From contig BFEA01000493.1 of the NCBI GenBank assembly GCA_003427395.1, positions 186,674 through 216,580 on the forward strand: DNA of 29,907 nucleotides, in the 5' to 3' direction. How positions within the stretch are numbered: the first letter of the stretch is position 1; each line of letters starts with the position of its first letter. The position numbers and the translations under genes were made by a program. A model generated the notes under the pieces. That model worked only from the letters and a program-made list of their open reading frames with translations. It searched no databases and had not been told where the DNA came from. The DNA comes from Chara braunii (taxonomy: Eukaryota > Streptophyta > Charophyceae > Charales > Characeae). Of the stretch, positions 21,156-29,907 are shown piece by piece.

Positions 21156-21314
21156 TGGAATCCTTTCTGCAGGAGTAGTGTTTTTTTTTTTTTTGAATTT
21201 TTGTTTTAAAAGCAACATATCATTTATATATTGCATGGAATCCTTCTGCAGGAGTAGTGTTTTTTTTTTTTTTGTTTGTTTTGTTTAAAAGCACAGATCA
21301 TTTATATTTTGCAA
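21156..21314 (+). repeat. Tandem ~80 bp duplication with poly-T
   Basis: TGGAATCCTT(T)CTGCAGGAG is followed by TAGTG, a T run of about 15, AAAAGCA and ATCATTTATAT(A/T)TTGCA in both copies (about 21156-21235 and 21236-21314). Differences are small, so the duplication is fairly recent. Confidence 0.8.
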
Positions 21315-21708
21315 AACATCAACTTGAGGCCGGGACCTCACAATTCTACCCGGAGTTATTCAGGCAGCATTAGCCAGTTTCGCTTACTACAGCCATCAGG
21401 GCTGGAATCAATCGTGATTACCAATTAATACAAGTGAAGTAACCAAATGTCCTCAGTGCAGTAGTTAGGGTAGGCGTTTTTTTTTTTCTTTTATTTATTT
21501 ATCACTAATAAAGAAATGTGTAAGAAATGGTAGCACGTGCAGAGACGAACGGTGCGCGCACTGGGTTTGACTCCTAGATACATGCAACGACCATGTTCAG
21601 CTTCCCAGCAATGCACGATATTACTTTTTTTTTTTTTTTAATGTAATATGTTTTGAAACAGAATTATATCATTCAATTCCGTCCTAAAAAAAAAAAGCGA
21701 AAAAAAAA

Positions 21709-21953
21709 CAGTGGTTTTGTTAAAACGGTCGTTTTATATTTTTTGAACGAAATTGAAACCCACTTATTTGGCCCTTACAGTGTCACCGTCTTAGCTCCGT
21801 AAGGATGTACCCGAACTTCAGTCAAGTCCAAATGACTTCAGTTAAGTCCAAATGGACCCTCAGGAGAAAGACGGTGTTATTTTTTGGGCCAAATAAGTAG
21901 GTTTCAATTTCATTTAAAAAAGTATGAAATGTCCGTTTTGACGAAATTGCAGT
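21709..21953. mobile_element. Foldback MITE-like element
   Basis: The ends form long imperfect terminal inverted repeats of about 75-80 bases: left about 21713-21792, right about 21868-21947. The best-kept parts are GAAATTGAAACCCACTTATT and TGGCCC on the left against GGGCCAAATAAGTAGGTTTC and AATTTC on the right, and TCACCGTCTT against AAGACGGTG. The short centre has a direct duplication of ACTTCAGT(C/T)AAGTCCAAATG. No transposase is present and no target-site duplication is clear. Non-autonomous DNA transposons have this build. Confidence 0.7.
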
Positions 21954-22324
21954 TACAAGATGAGTAGAGAGATTGCAGGATTGAACTCACGTGATATTTT
22001 TTGGGCCTTTTTATCAACAGGTACGTGTGTCCAACATCCAGGATTGAACTCAGCTGCCTCTCACGAAACCATCATCCACTGGGACCACCACCGACTGAGT
22101 CCGTCCTTGTCGGTATGAAATGTAGATGTGTGTTCCACTCAGCTGCCTTGCAGATATCGGAGGTTTTTTTTTCTCTTCTTCTTCTCTCTTTCATGCGATA
22201 AGGGTTTACAAAGTGAAGAAGAATCGTAATTCCAGTGATTGAGAATGGATGATGTGAAATTTGCTGATGGGGTTCTGTTGGTGTAATTTGGGTGTGTGGG
22301 TTATGATTCTGGGTTGGAGACCAG

Positions 22325-22448
22325 GTATGGGAAGGAGGTTTGCCATGCGATTGCGGCCAAGTGCCTTGTTGGTAGGCCGAAGACGCTGCAGAAATCAGTG
22401 GATGCGTTGCTTCTGTTTGTTGAACTGGAGGCCTCCGAAGCTTTCCTG
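22325..22448 (+). CDS. MOR1/XMAP215-family protein, exon 3 (residues 89-130)
   Basis: The exon supplies the last base of Arg89 and then 41 codons, including YGKEVCHAIAAKCLVGRPKT and VDALLLFVELEASEAFL, matching the third helical repeat region of plant MOR1 TOG1 (plant proteins read RYAKEVC...KCL.GR...WVELEA..VFL). It ends in phase 0 before the donor GTGCGT (22449). Confidence 0.92.
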
Positions 22449-22955
22449 GTGCGTGTCTGCATATGCATGACCTCCCTCTCCTAAGGCAGTTTCTCTCTCC
22501 GACGGCAGTTTCTCTCTCCTATTGCAGTTTCTCTCTCCTACTGCAGTTTCTCTCTCTGGTTAGAGCCTTGTACAATGAGGTCAGAGAGCGTTGTGAGGAG
22601 CAAGAAACTGTGGAAGTGCAAAGGAGGGAGCTTGGTGGTGTTCTCGAAATCGTGCTGAAAATGGTGGGGAGGTGTTGGTCGGTTTTGCTGGCCGGAGGTG
22701 GCTGGACTTGTTTTCCCTGGAGTTTGGCTGACGCCTGTATGACATCTTGGCTGGCATGCCCTCCTGCATGAGCTTATGATGTTGTACGCAAAATATATTG
22801 TCCTTTATATGCCAGGTTATGCAAAACACATGCAGTAATAACAGTGGTCTATACTTGGAACTGTCCCTCATCATGTGCATCATCCTTCCTCTTTTCTGTG
22901 CCGGAGAGGTTGCATCATCCTTCCTCTTTTCTGTCCCGACAGAGAGATTGACCTC

Positions 22956-23002
<47 letters not shown>

Positions 23003-23056
23003 CCTGGAAATGTGTATCGTTTTAATAATCTGGAGTGAAATGTTGCTGCGAATCAG
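22449..23056 (+). other. MOR1 intron 3 with small repeats
   Basis: Donor GTGCGT, acceptor ATCAG. It holds four 20-bp units of GCAGTTTCTCTCTCC-N5 at 22484-22558, a direct duplication of GCATCATCCTTCCTCTTTTC + TGT near 22878 and 22912, and a (TG)n-(GA)n tract at 22958-22998. The pyrimidine units sit soon after the donor. Confidence 0.85.
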
Positions 23057-23136
23057 GATGCGATGGAGGAAGCATCGAAGAATAAGCTTGCAAAGGTGGT
23101 TGTGCCTGCAGTTGATGCCATATTCCAGGCCGTCAG
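23057..23136 (+). CDS. MOR1/XMAP215-family protein, exon 4 (residues 131-156)
   Basis: It encodes DAMEEASKNKLAKVVVPAVD followed by AIFQAV, matching plant MOR1 (D(T)MEKA.KNK.AKAVVPAVD..FQA). The exon starts in phase 0 and ends with two bases (AG) of the next codon before the donor GTAATT (23137). Joined, exons 1 to 4 give 470 coding bases in one open frame. The gene continues beyond this point; the next exon, which should finish the TOG domain, was not found with confidence. Confidence 0.92.
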
Positions 23137-23386
23137 GTAATTGCCCTTCATTTGCACGCTTTATTTAGCCTTTCTCTGAGTTCTGTCTTTATAATCTAAT
23201 GGTCGGCTGATGTAAGCGTAGTCAAGTTGACTTTGCTAACCCTCTTTTGCCAGGACATGTGGCAATCTTACAGCCGTAACCTTGTGTCAACCATTTGCGC
23301 GCTTATCTTAATTCCTGTCTTCTCCAGTTTCCTTCAACCTAATCCCATTATCAGTCAGGTGTGAAACCCACTTTTGATGGGTTGTG

Positions 23387-23419
<33 letters not shown>

Positions 23420-23454
23420 TTATTTAACTGCTGAGCAATGACGTAGGAAGGGAA

Positions 23455-23770
23455 TCTGAGATAGAGAATTCAACCTGAGAAAGTGGATGAGTAGCATCTA
23501 CTGGTTGAGGCAGTCAGCAGGTATATAGAGATTGTGCTCGAACGGCCTACCAGCTGACACCATACATTTCAGTAGAAGTAGAAAGTGGATTACAGCACTG
23601 CCATCCAGTGAAGATCAAGTGCCATTGTAGGTACATCTGAGACACAGAACTTAAGCTGAGAAAGTGGACGAGTTCAGGTTAGCATTCTTGCTGAGGCAGT
23701 CAGCAGTCACTTAGGATTGTGCTTGAATGGCCAATCAGCCGACGCCATACGGTTTCAGTAGTAAAGTACC
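23455..23770 (+). repeat. Tandem ~180 bp duplication
   Basis: Copies at about 23455-23575 and 23637-23765 share CTGAGAAAGTGGA(T/C)GAGT, TGAGGCAGTCAGCAG, AGATTGTGCT(C/T)GAA(C/T)GGCC or GGATTGTGCTTGAATGGCC, and a CA(G/T)C(T/C)GAC(A/G)CCATAC box followed by TTTCAGTAG. They are moderately diverged. Confidence 0.75.
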
Positions 23771-23959
23771 AATGCAGAAACTTTGGAAGGGGAGACGGGA
23801 GTATAAACCGCCTTCCAGAGAGATGGAAATGCCCGACCCCAACGGCTGCAAGGCATACTCAGAGCCTACAGCTTGGGGAAGCCTGTGTGCTGTGGCTTTC
23901 CTTAGCTATCAGACATCTGGCACTCAATTGGGCGTTCTGTCTTTGTCCCAGTTGTCTTG

Positions 23960-24033
23960 AATAGTGTCCAGATGCAGTCGAGAAAGTCCTTAGGCTGGAT
24001 AGTGTCCAGATGCAGTCGAGAAAGTCCTTCGGT
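23960..24033 (+). repeat. ~40 bp direct duplication
   Basis: ATAGTGTCCAGATGCAGTCG + AGAAAGTCCTT occurs at 23961-23991 and 23999-24029, nearly identical, so it is a recent duplication. Confidence 0.85.
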
Positions 24034-24194
24034 GAGTAAGACCGTAGGCTATGGGGTGAGTAGATTTAGAACTGAGGCGACGGTGCAGGACTCGAGTTTG
24101 GTTTCATGTTCCTCGGCTTTTTTTTTTAGCCAAGAAATGGACGGAATGGTTTTTCGGAGGGGAAAGGCCACTCGCAGCAATCTGGAAAGGAGGA

Positions 24195-24490
24195 AGATCC
24201 CCTCCAGGGATAATTGGTGGAAAGCGCCCATGCGGAAACCTTTTTGGTTTGGTGCGCCCAAACTTTTCCCATTTGGCAAGAAAGGCCTACCTGAAAATTA
24301 CTCTAGCGCAGATACAGCGCCAGGTGCAATGTCCTGTAGGAAGGGGCCAAGCCGTCCGGACCCGATCTCGGCCTTCAGATGTTAACATCTGATGGCCTGT
24401 GTACCCGGTGGACCCTTCTTGCCAAACGGGAAAAGTTTGGGCGTGTGAAACCAAAAAGGTTTCCACGTGGGTGGGTTTGGATCCCCTTCT
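24195..24490. repeat. Foldback with palindromic centre
   Basis: The left arm (about 24233-24287, with CCTTTTTGGTTTGGTGCGCC and CAAACTTTTCCC) pairs with the right arm (about 24411-24467, with GGGAAAAGTTTGGGCG and AACCAAAAAGG). The spacer contains an 18-bp perfect palindrome around GTTAAC (24375-24392), extended to 28 bp with one mismatched pair. The left spacer is longer than the right by about 70 bases. Weak direct similarity outside the arms (a CGATCTGGAAA-like word at 24178 and 24602) hints at a larger composite element. Confidence 0.7.
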
Positions 24491-25023
24491 GCCTGGTTGT
24501 GTGTGGTTTCGTTTTCCTGGCCCGACAGTTGTGTGTGGTTTCTTTTTTTGCGAGCCGAGAACCGGGAGTAGTTTTTTTTTTAGCTGAAAGACCTCTCATG
24601 GCGATCTGGAAACAGAAGAAAATCCCTTTTAAACCGACAGTAGTACTTGGCCCGTACATCGGCCGCAGGCCCGAAATTGCCCTGCACGCCACAAAAAGAC
24701 GATTGAAAGCTTCCCTCTGTCTCTGCAAGTGTGCCACTTCCGCGGCAGACGGGTGTGTGGGCCCTTCCCGCTCAACCACTCAAACGTTGGGAACCTTGCA
24801 TTTTCTATTGCATTGGCTGTTTATGCTGCTACTGTTTTATGGATGGTTTATGATGGCTTGGTGTACACAAGTGGAACCATACTGGTGATATCAGACCTGA
24901 ATTTACTGTTGAATCTCCCTTCTTGTATAGCTGCCCAAAGGATCCCGAAACCGACCATCCAAAATTTATTGGCTATAAGAACTTTTTGAGACTCGCATGG
25001 ATTTTTGAAAAAGCCCTTTTTGA

Positions 25024-25272
25024 GGATTCCCTTGGCCGAACTCAGGCCGGATCGGAGCACTTGCCCAGTTTAAGCGTATAACTAAGCTGAGGATGAGAAA
25101 TCCCCTTGGTTGATCTCAGGTCACATCGGAGCACCCCCCGAAGTATTTAACTCAGTGGAGGAATATAAAACAACGAAAATTCCCTTGGTCGACATCAGTT
25201 TGGACGGGAGCACGCACCCAATTTAAGCAATATAACTCAGCAGAGGAGGGTGCCCTTGGTAGATCTCGAGTC
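25024..25272 (+). repeat. ~75 bp tandem repeat, three copies plus a partial one
   Basis: Units begin with (T/C)CCCTTGG(C/T)(C/T)GA near 25028, 25100 and 25181, and a cut-down TGCCCTTGGTAGATCTCGAG lies near 25250. Shared parts are CGGAGCAC or GGGAGCAC, a TTTAAG...TATAACT block and AG(C/T)(T/A)GAGGA. Copies are well diverged. Confidence 0.65.
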
Positions 25273-26334
25273 TTTATTTTTCTTTTCCCAAAGCAGTCTC
25301 ATTTGCTGCTTTTTGTTTTTCCAAATCAGTCTACTATTAATAACAGCTTTCAAATGGGCTAGCGCAAAGAAAAAGGAACCTGTCTTAAAAATGTTGATGA
25401 ACAGCTTGTGAGGGGGACAATAATAATGTTAGGGGCAATTGGTTTGTTGAAAGAAAAAAGGAAGAAACTGAGGGGTAGTTGATGAAATTTAAACTCAAGA
25501 GTCCTATCGGTCTTTTTATGCGGTTACGCAGGGACGACGTTTAAACTCAAAACAGCCCTGTCGGACTTTTTCCGTCTTTCTCTGCTATCGCGCATGGATT
25601 GAACTCTTGACGTATGGATCATCACAAGTTACAGATATTGGAATCTCCATTTCCCCCCCCTCCATTTTTGGCAGTTGGAATCTCCATTTTGTGTCAACAG
25701 AAATGCTTTGAATGGTGAAGCAAGATCTGCATTACTTAGAGATCAGTGTGAGCACTCCGCATAATTTCATGTAGTGACTGCTCCCCCCATGCGAACCGCC
25801 ACTCTCCTCCCAAGTCCGTCACTGTATTTTGGCTGGCGGTGCCACGATATACAGGGAGGGTGCGAGGGCACGAGGTAGTCTGGACGAGGCCAAGTGGAGG
25901 TATTCCTCAGCGTTGGAAAACATTCTATGTTGGATTGCCATCTGGAAAGCCAACAGTTCCAATTATCTTGATGGCGGGTCTCTCGATGGCGGGGCACTGC
26001 TGGAGGTAGCTGATGTTTGGGAATGCCAGGATTGGACGAAAGGGAAGGTTCAGCAAAATTTGTATGGAGGCAGTGGTGGTTTAAAGTCTTAAACCGCCAG
26101 CCTTAAAATGAACCCTCGTCGCACACATACAAATTTTAAGCGCCTTGGGCATGCCGGTCCACAATGGTTTGCGGCACCAGCATGAAAGGCAAAGAAGTGT
26201 GCAGCTGGTGGTTTGGCTAAGCTTGGCGTGCAGTGGGGAGCCTCCAGGCTGACCACTCCCCCAAAGTCAGGGTAGCGCCCGAGCCGACTGTGGGACGAGG
26301 TGGCCTATCTTCTTGGGGGGGGGAGGGAAGTGGG

Positions 26335-26860
26335 GGTCACTGGCAGAGTGCGGAATTTCCTCGACCTTGGGGATCCTTTTGCGCTCTGAATTGTTGGTGA
26401 AAAACGACTGAGGGGTGCGGATTTCCGATTTAGTGCTAATTGTTTGGGGAGAAATATTTAAAAAATCGAAAAAAAAGAAAGGTTCTGGTTGGTGAAAAAA
26501 TTGTGTTGGTGAAGGTTGGTTTGCATGTTTATAAGCCCCTGCCCCTACTCGTTTGTCCCACAATTTGCTAAGAAGGGACTGGGGTCTAATATGTAAAAGC
26601 TAACAGGGATACGTCCTGGGTGAACTCTAGGGACTCTTTGTGCTCAAAATTTTGTTGATAAAAAAATCTTTAAAGATCAGCTTCGCAGATGTAGTGCTAA
26701 CTTTCTTGGGGGGAAAAAATAAAAATGGAAGAAAAAGGTCCCGTGTGGCGGAAAGGGAAAAGGGATTGTGGTTGTAAGTTTTTCATTTATCTGATCCGTG
26801 CCGCTACTGGTTAGTGCAAAACATTGCTAAGCAGGGAGTGGTAGGTTAAGAGACTAAGAG
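26335..26860 (+). repeat. Diverged tandem duplication, ~260 bp
   Basis: Two copies (about 26340-26600 and 26600-26860) share, in order, a GGGA(T/C)(C/T)CTTT(T/G)(G/T)(C/G)(C/T)G CTC block, GTTG(G/A)TGAAAA or GTTGATAAAAA, TAGTGCTAA, TTGGGG(A/G)G(A/G)AA, a poly-A-rich part with AAGGT, GCC(C/G)CTACT, and ACA(A/T)TTGCTAAG(A/C)AGGGA. No frame is kept. Confidence 0.65.
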
Positions 26861-26954
26861 CCTTGTTCGACACCACTTTTCAGGTGCACACTGAGCGAGA
26901 AATTTTGATTAATCATTAATTTACACTTACTCGATTTATGGTACCCTTGAACAG

Positions 26955-27092
26955 GCTGCACTTGAAACCGAACTCCACGGCTTGACTGGTCCTGGACCAG
27001 GATCGCCTGCTGGAAAAGAAGACGAGGAAGAAAAAAAGCCCCACTTGGAGTGCTGGCGGTATCCACTGGCACTTGAACTCAAGGTACCTCCG
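26955..27092 (+). other. Weak candidate MOR1 exon
   Basis: After a possible acceptor (GAACAG, 26949-26954) the + frame reads AALETELHGLTGPGPGSPAG, then KEDEEEKKPHLE, and could end at an AAG|GTACCT donor near 27092. This resembles the charged, Gly/Pro-containing linker after TOG1 of plant MOR1 (a KELEAELANVT-like start). However, the exons that should lie between exon 4 and this linker are not seen, the last codons do not match, and the opposite strand is also open. Low confidence. Confidence 0.25.
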
Positions 27093-29033
27093 GGAGGTGA
27101 CTTGAATTCTTCAAGGGCGATTTTGGCTGTGTCGCCCTTGAGTTCCAAGGCCGCACCCTTGGGACGCAAAAAAGTGGAAACAAAGCGGGCCCCTCTAAGA
27201 GGGGGTGGGGGAGGGGGGCGGTTGTAGAATGATGATTTTTCGCTTCGCTCTTGAACTCGAGTGGTGTGGAGCAAGGCCCTAACAGGAATGTTTCCTTGGC
27301 ATACCCTGACCCATGTTTGGTTACTGAAGAGAACAATCACTTCTCTTTCGAACCCTGTGATTGGATATTGATCTCAAGTGGTGGGCCAAAGGAGACGATG
27401 ATTTGTGATCAGGGGATTGTATGGTTGGATCATCTTTAAGCTGGGGGTGTGTTGGTTTTAACATGCTTGAAGTCTCAGTCTGGATGTTGGGTTTGTGACC
27501 GAACAGTGCTGCTGATTGTCTGGCCACTGTTGGTTTGTGAACCTTCATCGCAAACCCAGCAATGTGCATGGGATTGAGAAGGCATGTTTCCACCATACAC
27601 ACTGTCACCTCCCAAACGGAAGTCAGGGTCTTGTGTATCATCTCAAAAGAAGTTTTTCAATTGAATCTGAATATAAACTGCTCTCAGATAGATCAAGAAG
27701 AGTAGTGTGGGTATGACCTTAGCTCTGGGTCTGCCCCTTTTGTTCCTTTGCTCCACGAGGTCACGTCACTGATGCGCGGTTGTAGACGAGCATATCGCTG
27801 GAGGGGTAGAGGAAGTGAGGGGTCATGCATGGCCGCCCTAAGCAGGATGGAATGGAACAGGAATTAAAATGTAAATCACAGTGCGTTTGCCAGCCATGCC
27901 ATTTTTCGGGCACCGGTTCGTTTTTTGTCTGGTGCGCTGAGTGTTTCCAGGCTCGGCAATGGAATGGTCAAAGGTACTGGTGGTGTAATAGTAGAAATGA
28001 AAGAGTTTTCCGGCAGGCAGGCAAGTACTGGTGTGATTTTCTCTCTAAGATTTGTCTGTAAGATAGGTATCATATGATTTTTTCCCTACTTTGATTCTTA
28101 GCGAGTCACCACTATCACTGGAGGGGGTGTCTCTTTAAAAAAAAAAAAGAAAAAAAAAGCGAATCTAGTACAATGTTTGAGGTGGCGTTGAAATGGGTAC
28201 CGCTGTGGTGAATCCGTACCTATTGTTGGATCTTCGAAGTTGGAGATCTTGTTGGCTTAAGTGATCGGAACCCACTTGCGTCTCCCTAAAGACAGTGGAG
28301 AACCCTCTGTACTGTTCCCAGGAAATGCCTGGATTTTTGCTTGCGGAGAACCCTCATACTTGGAACCCTAAGCCCCCTCGTGTTCATTCTGGGTGAAGGT
28401 TGGAAGGGAGGGGGTGCGATTAGAGGGGCTTATAGAGATCTGGATTCCATTCGCCTCAGTAAGGCACAAAGAAGTGCAGATCCACACTACGGGACGCCTG
28501 GTACTGTCAGAAATTGAATCATGTTGAAGAGGTTTTATGGTTTGTATCTTCAGAGCACACACAAAGTGTGGCATATCAGTTTTTCGCCAAACTTTCCAAG
28601 TAGGGGGTTCTCCTCTGTGTGTGTAGGAGACGGGGGTGGGGGTGCATGAACACGCATGCATGTGGACCCTTACAGCTTCCATATTTGATTATCACTGCCC
28701 TGAAACCTATTTGGTGAATGTATGGTTTCTTCACCATGGAGCGCGCTGAACCTTGAAAGTTTTGGGGCCCACAGGGCCACAGCATGGGGCAAAGATATGA
28801 GCCCTGTTTTAGTCAGGATTCGTTTTTTGCCGTATGGAGTCGTTGAAATTTTACTAATTTTAGTGTCCCTTACAGATTGGCGGTTATTATATGTCCCTGA
28901 TGTTGTTTTTTGCCACACAGAACAAGCTTGAAAAATTGCGAAAGTCAGGGCTGTCAAAATTTCACCTCCCCGACCTCATTTGTTCACCTTATATTACAAG
29001 CTGCAACCATTAATTAAAAAATATATATATATC
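27093..29033. other. Unassigned stretch, nothing firm
   Basis: Several short frames exist (for example 27251-27439 and 27825-28061), none with a domain I recognise. An A-rich run at 28136-28158 and a hairpin-poor, AT-variable background suggest intron or repeat DNA. Confidence 0.35.
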
Positions 29034-29071
29034 CTGTCTCTTATACACATCTAGATGTGTATAAGAGACAG
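29034..29071. other. Nextera (Tn5 mosaic-end) mate-pair junction, library artefact
   Basis: The 19-base Tn5 mosaic end CTGTCTCTTATACACATCT (29034-29052) is followed at once by its reverse complement (29053-29071). This exact 38-base palindrome is the junction left when a tagmented fragment is circularised in mate-pair libraries. It is not genomic. A frame across it begins MCIRDS, a known sign of untrimmed adapter. Sequence on the two sides should not be treated as adjacent. Confidence 0.97.
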
Positions 29072-29100
29072 CACCAGTTACAGGCGAGCGCTCAACATGC

Positions 29101-29167
<67 letters not shown>
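29072..29167 (+). repeat. Copy of intron-1 unit plus GA tract, misplaced
   Basis: CACCAGTTACAGGCGAGCGC and TCAACATGCAGAGAA (29072-29106) match 14162-14196 with one difference, then a GA run of about 60 bases follows. In intron 1 this unit occurs twice just before the gap. Its position right of the adapter shows that this end comes from the intron-1 array. Confidence 0.9.
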
Positions 29168-29169
<2 letters not shown>

Positions 29170-29907
29170 TGAGCTGCATTGAACCGGCGGAGTGTGCTGG
29201 AAGGGAGGGGATGTATAGGAGGAGAAACAGGAAGGGAAGGAAAATGGGGAAGGAGAAGAGGAGGGAAGAGAGTGAGCGAGAGAAAGGAGGAAGTAAAGAG
29301 AGGGAAGTGCCATGAGGAGAAGAGAGGAAGGACGTGTTTTGCCCCGTTTCCCTCGCGGTAGTTGTGGCCTTTTGCGGCCCTTGTCTGGCCCCTTTGCGGG
29401 CTGGTACCCGCTCCCCTTTGCCTTCGCCACGTGCTCTAGACACAGTTATGTGTTGTTATCTCATTTTGTTATGTCCGCCATTGGACGTTGTCCGGAGGCT
29501 TGGTCGTAGAACGCTGTATTTGGCAGGGCAACTTTCTTCCAGCGAGCGTTTCTCCATCGTCTTGGGGTAGGGGAGTATGAAAGATGGCGATCGATCGGAT
29601 GTTTTAGCTGACATGGTTGCGGGAGAAACGGATAGGGCTTAAGTCTGTGGCAGTGAGTGGAAGTCTGAGCGCTTCGCCTGTCTCTTGTGATGTAGATATT
29701 GACGACTACGTGCAGGTGTGGAGTCGTGGGAAGTTTTAGCGCCACTGCGCGTGTACGAGTGTGTGTGGGCCAGAGAGAGAGAAAGACGGCCTGTGTGTGT
29801 GCGACAGAACGGCACTCTGTTTGTGTGTGCGAGAGAGCCTGTGTAGGTGCGTGCGTGTGTGTGTGTGTGTGCGTGTGTGTGTGTGCGTGTGTGTGTGTGT
29901 GTGTGTG
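29168..29907 (+). other. Sequence probably belonging to the intron-1 gap, ending in (TG)n
   Basis: A purine-rich part (29200-29330) is followed by unique sequence and a final (TG)n/(CGTG)n stretch from about 29850. No protein domain is seen. Its length (740 bases) is close to the 764-base gap, and its TG end meets the TG start right of that gap, so I infer it lies there in reality. Confidence 0.55.

Larger units (their letters stand above)
15554..22324 (+). other. MOR1 intron 2 (6.8 kb), repeat-filled
   Basis: Donor GTGAGT, acceptor CCAG at 22321-22324. No frame inside shows a domain. It carries a G-box-containing minisatellite, a composite GA minisatellite, a ~108 bp tandem repeat, a very long GA run, two hairpins, small direct duplications and a foldback MITE, each listed separately. 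Stretches 15975-16960, 17460-17960, 18450-19430 and 19600-20080 hold nothing I recognise. Confidence 0.85.
23137..26954 (+). other. MOR1 intron 4 or unplaced gene interior, repeat-rich
   Basis: After the exon 4 donor I find no frame matching the next expected MOR1 segment (a VPPKRILKMLPE-like block). The stretch holds (TG)n at about 23385-23420 and several duplications listed separately. If the candidate exon at 26955 is wrong, this intron runs further. The unlisted parts 24620-24960 and 25260-26330 contain nothing I recognise. Confidence 0.5.

Noticed and set aside
24729-24989. Possible membrane-protein exon (hydrophobic stretch LAFSIALAVYAATVLWMVYD)
   Set aside because: Isolated frame without splice-consistent partners or recognisable family.
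29055-29315. ORF starting MCIRDS
   Set aside because: Its first residues are translated mate-pair adapter, the rest is GA repeat.

Overview
This is a repeat-rich nuclear fragment from a eukaryote, most likely a green-lineage (streptophyte) genome. The only cellular gene I can recognise is the start of a plant-type MOR1/XMAP215-family microtubule-associated protein on the + strand. It has GT-AG introns of 0.6 to 6.8 kb, very abundant (GA)n microsatellites, gaps of Ns and decayed retrotransposons. A charophyte alga such as Chara would fit; that is inference from the large introns, repeat style and protein similarity, not a proven species call.

Layout. 1-6480: non-coding, repeat-derived DNA. 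It holds a foldback at the very start, an array of alternating ~120 bp units (about 1950-2520), seven dispersed hairpins that share one loop sequence but have different, self-complementary stems (2804-3528), and a possible LTR remnant (about 6020-6460). 6560-10740: a broken LINE on the minus strand. From its 5' end (high coordinates) it shows an ORF1/Gag-like protein with a decayed CCHC knuckle, a linker, a region laid out like a Nudix fold, then an APE-type endonuclease (EEP) with lost catalytic motifs. No reverse transcriptase is left. 11165-11920: a diverged tandem duplication of about 376 bp. 12600-13738: the GC-rich upstream region of MOR1.

13739-23136: four MOR1 exons (13739-13898, 15448-15553, 22325-22448, 23057-23136), which join in frame to encode the first 156 residues of the N-terminal TOG domain. 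Intron 1 holds a 764-base gap inside GA arrays. Intron 2 (6.8 kb) carries several minisatellites, two hairpins (one with 44 bp perfect arms) and a foldback MITE. After exon 4 no certain exon is seen; 26955-27092 is a weak candidate.

29034-29071 is an exact Nextera/Tn5 mate-pair junction sequence. What follows it (29072-29907) begins with a copy of the intron-1 repeat unit and ends in (TG)n, just as the far side of the intron-1 gap begins with (TG)n. The tail of the window is therefore probably sequence from the intron-1 gap, wrongly joined here by a circularised mate-pair fragment of roughly 15 kb.
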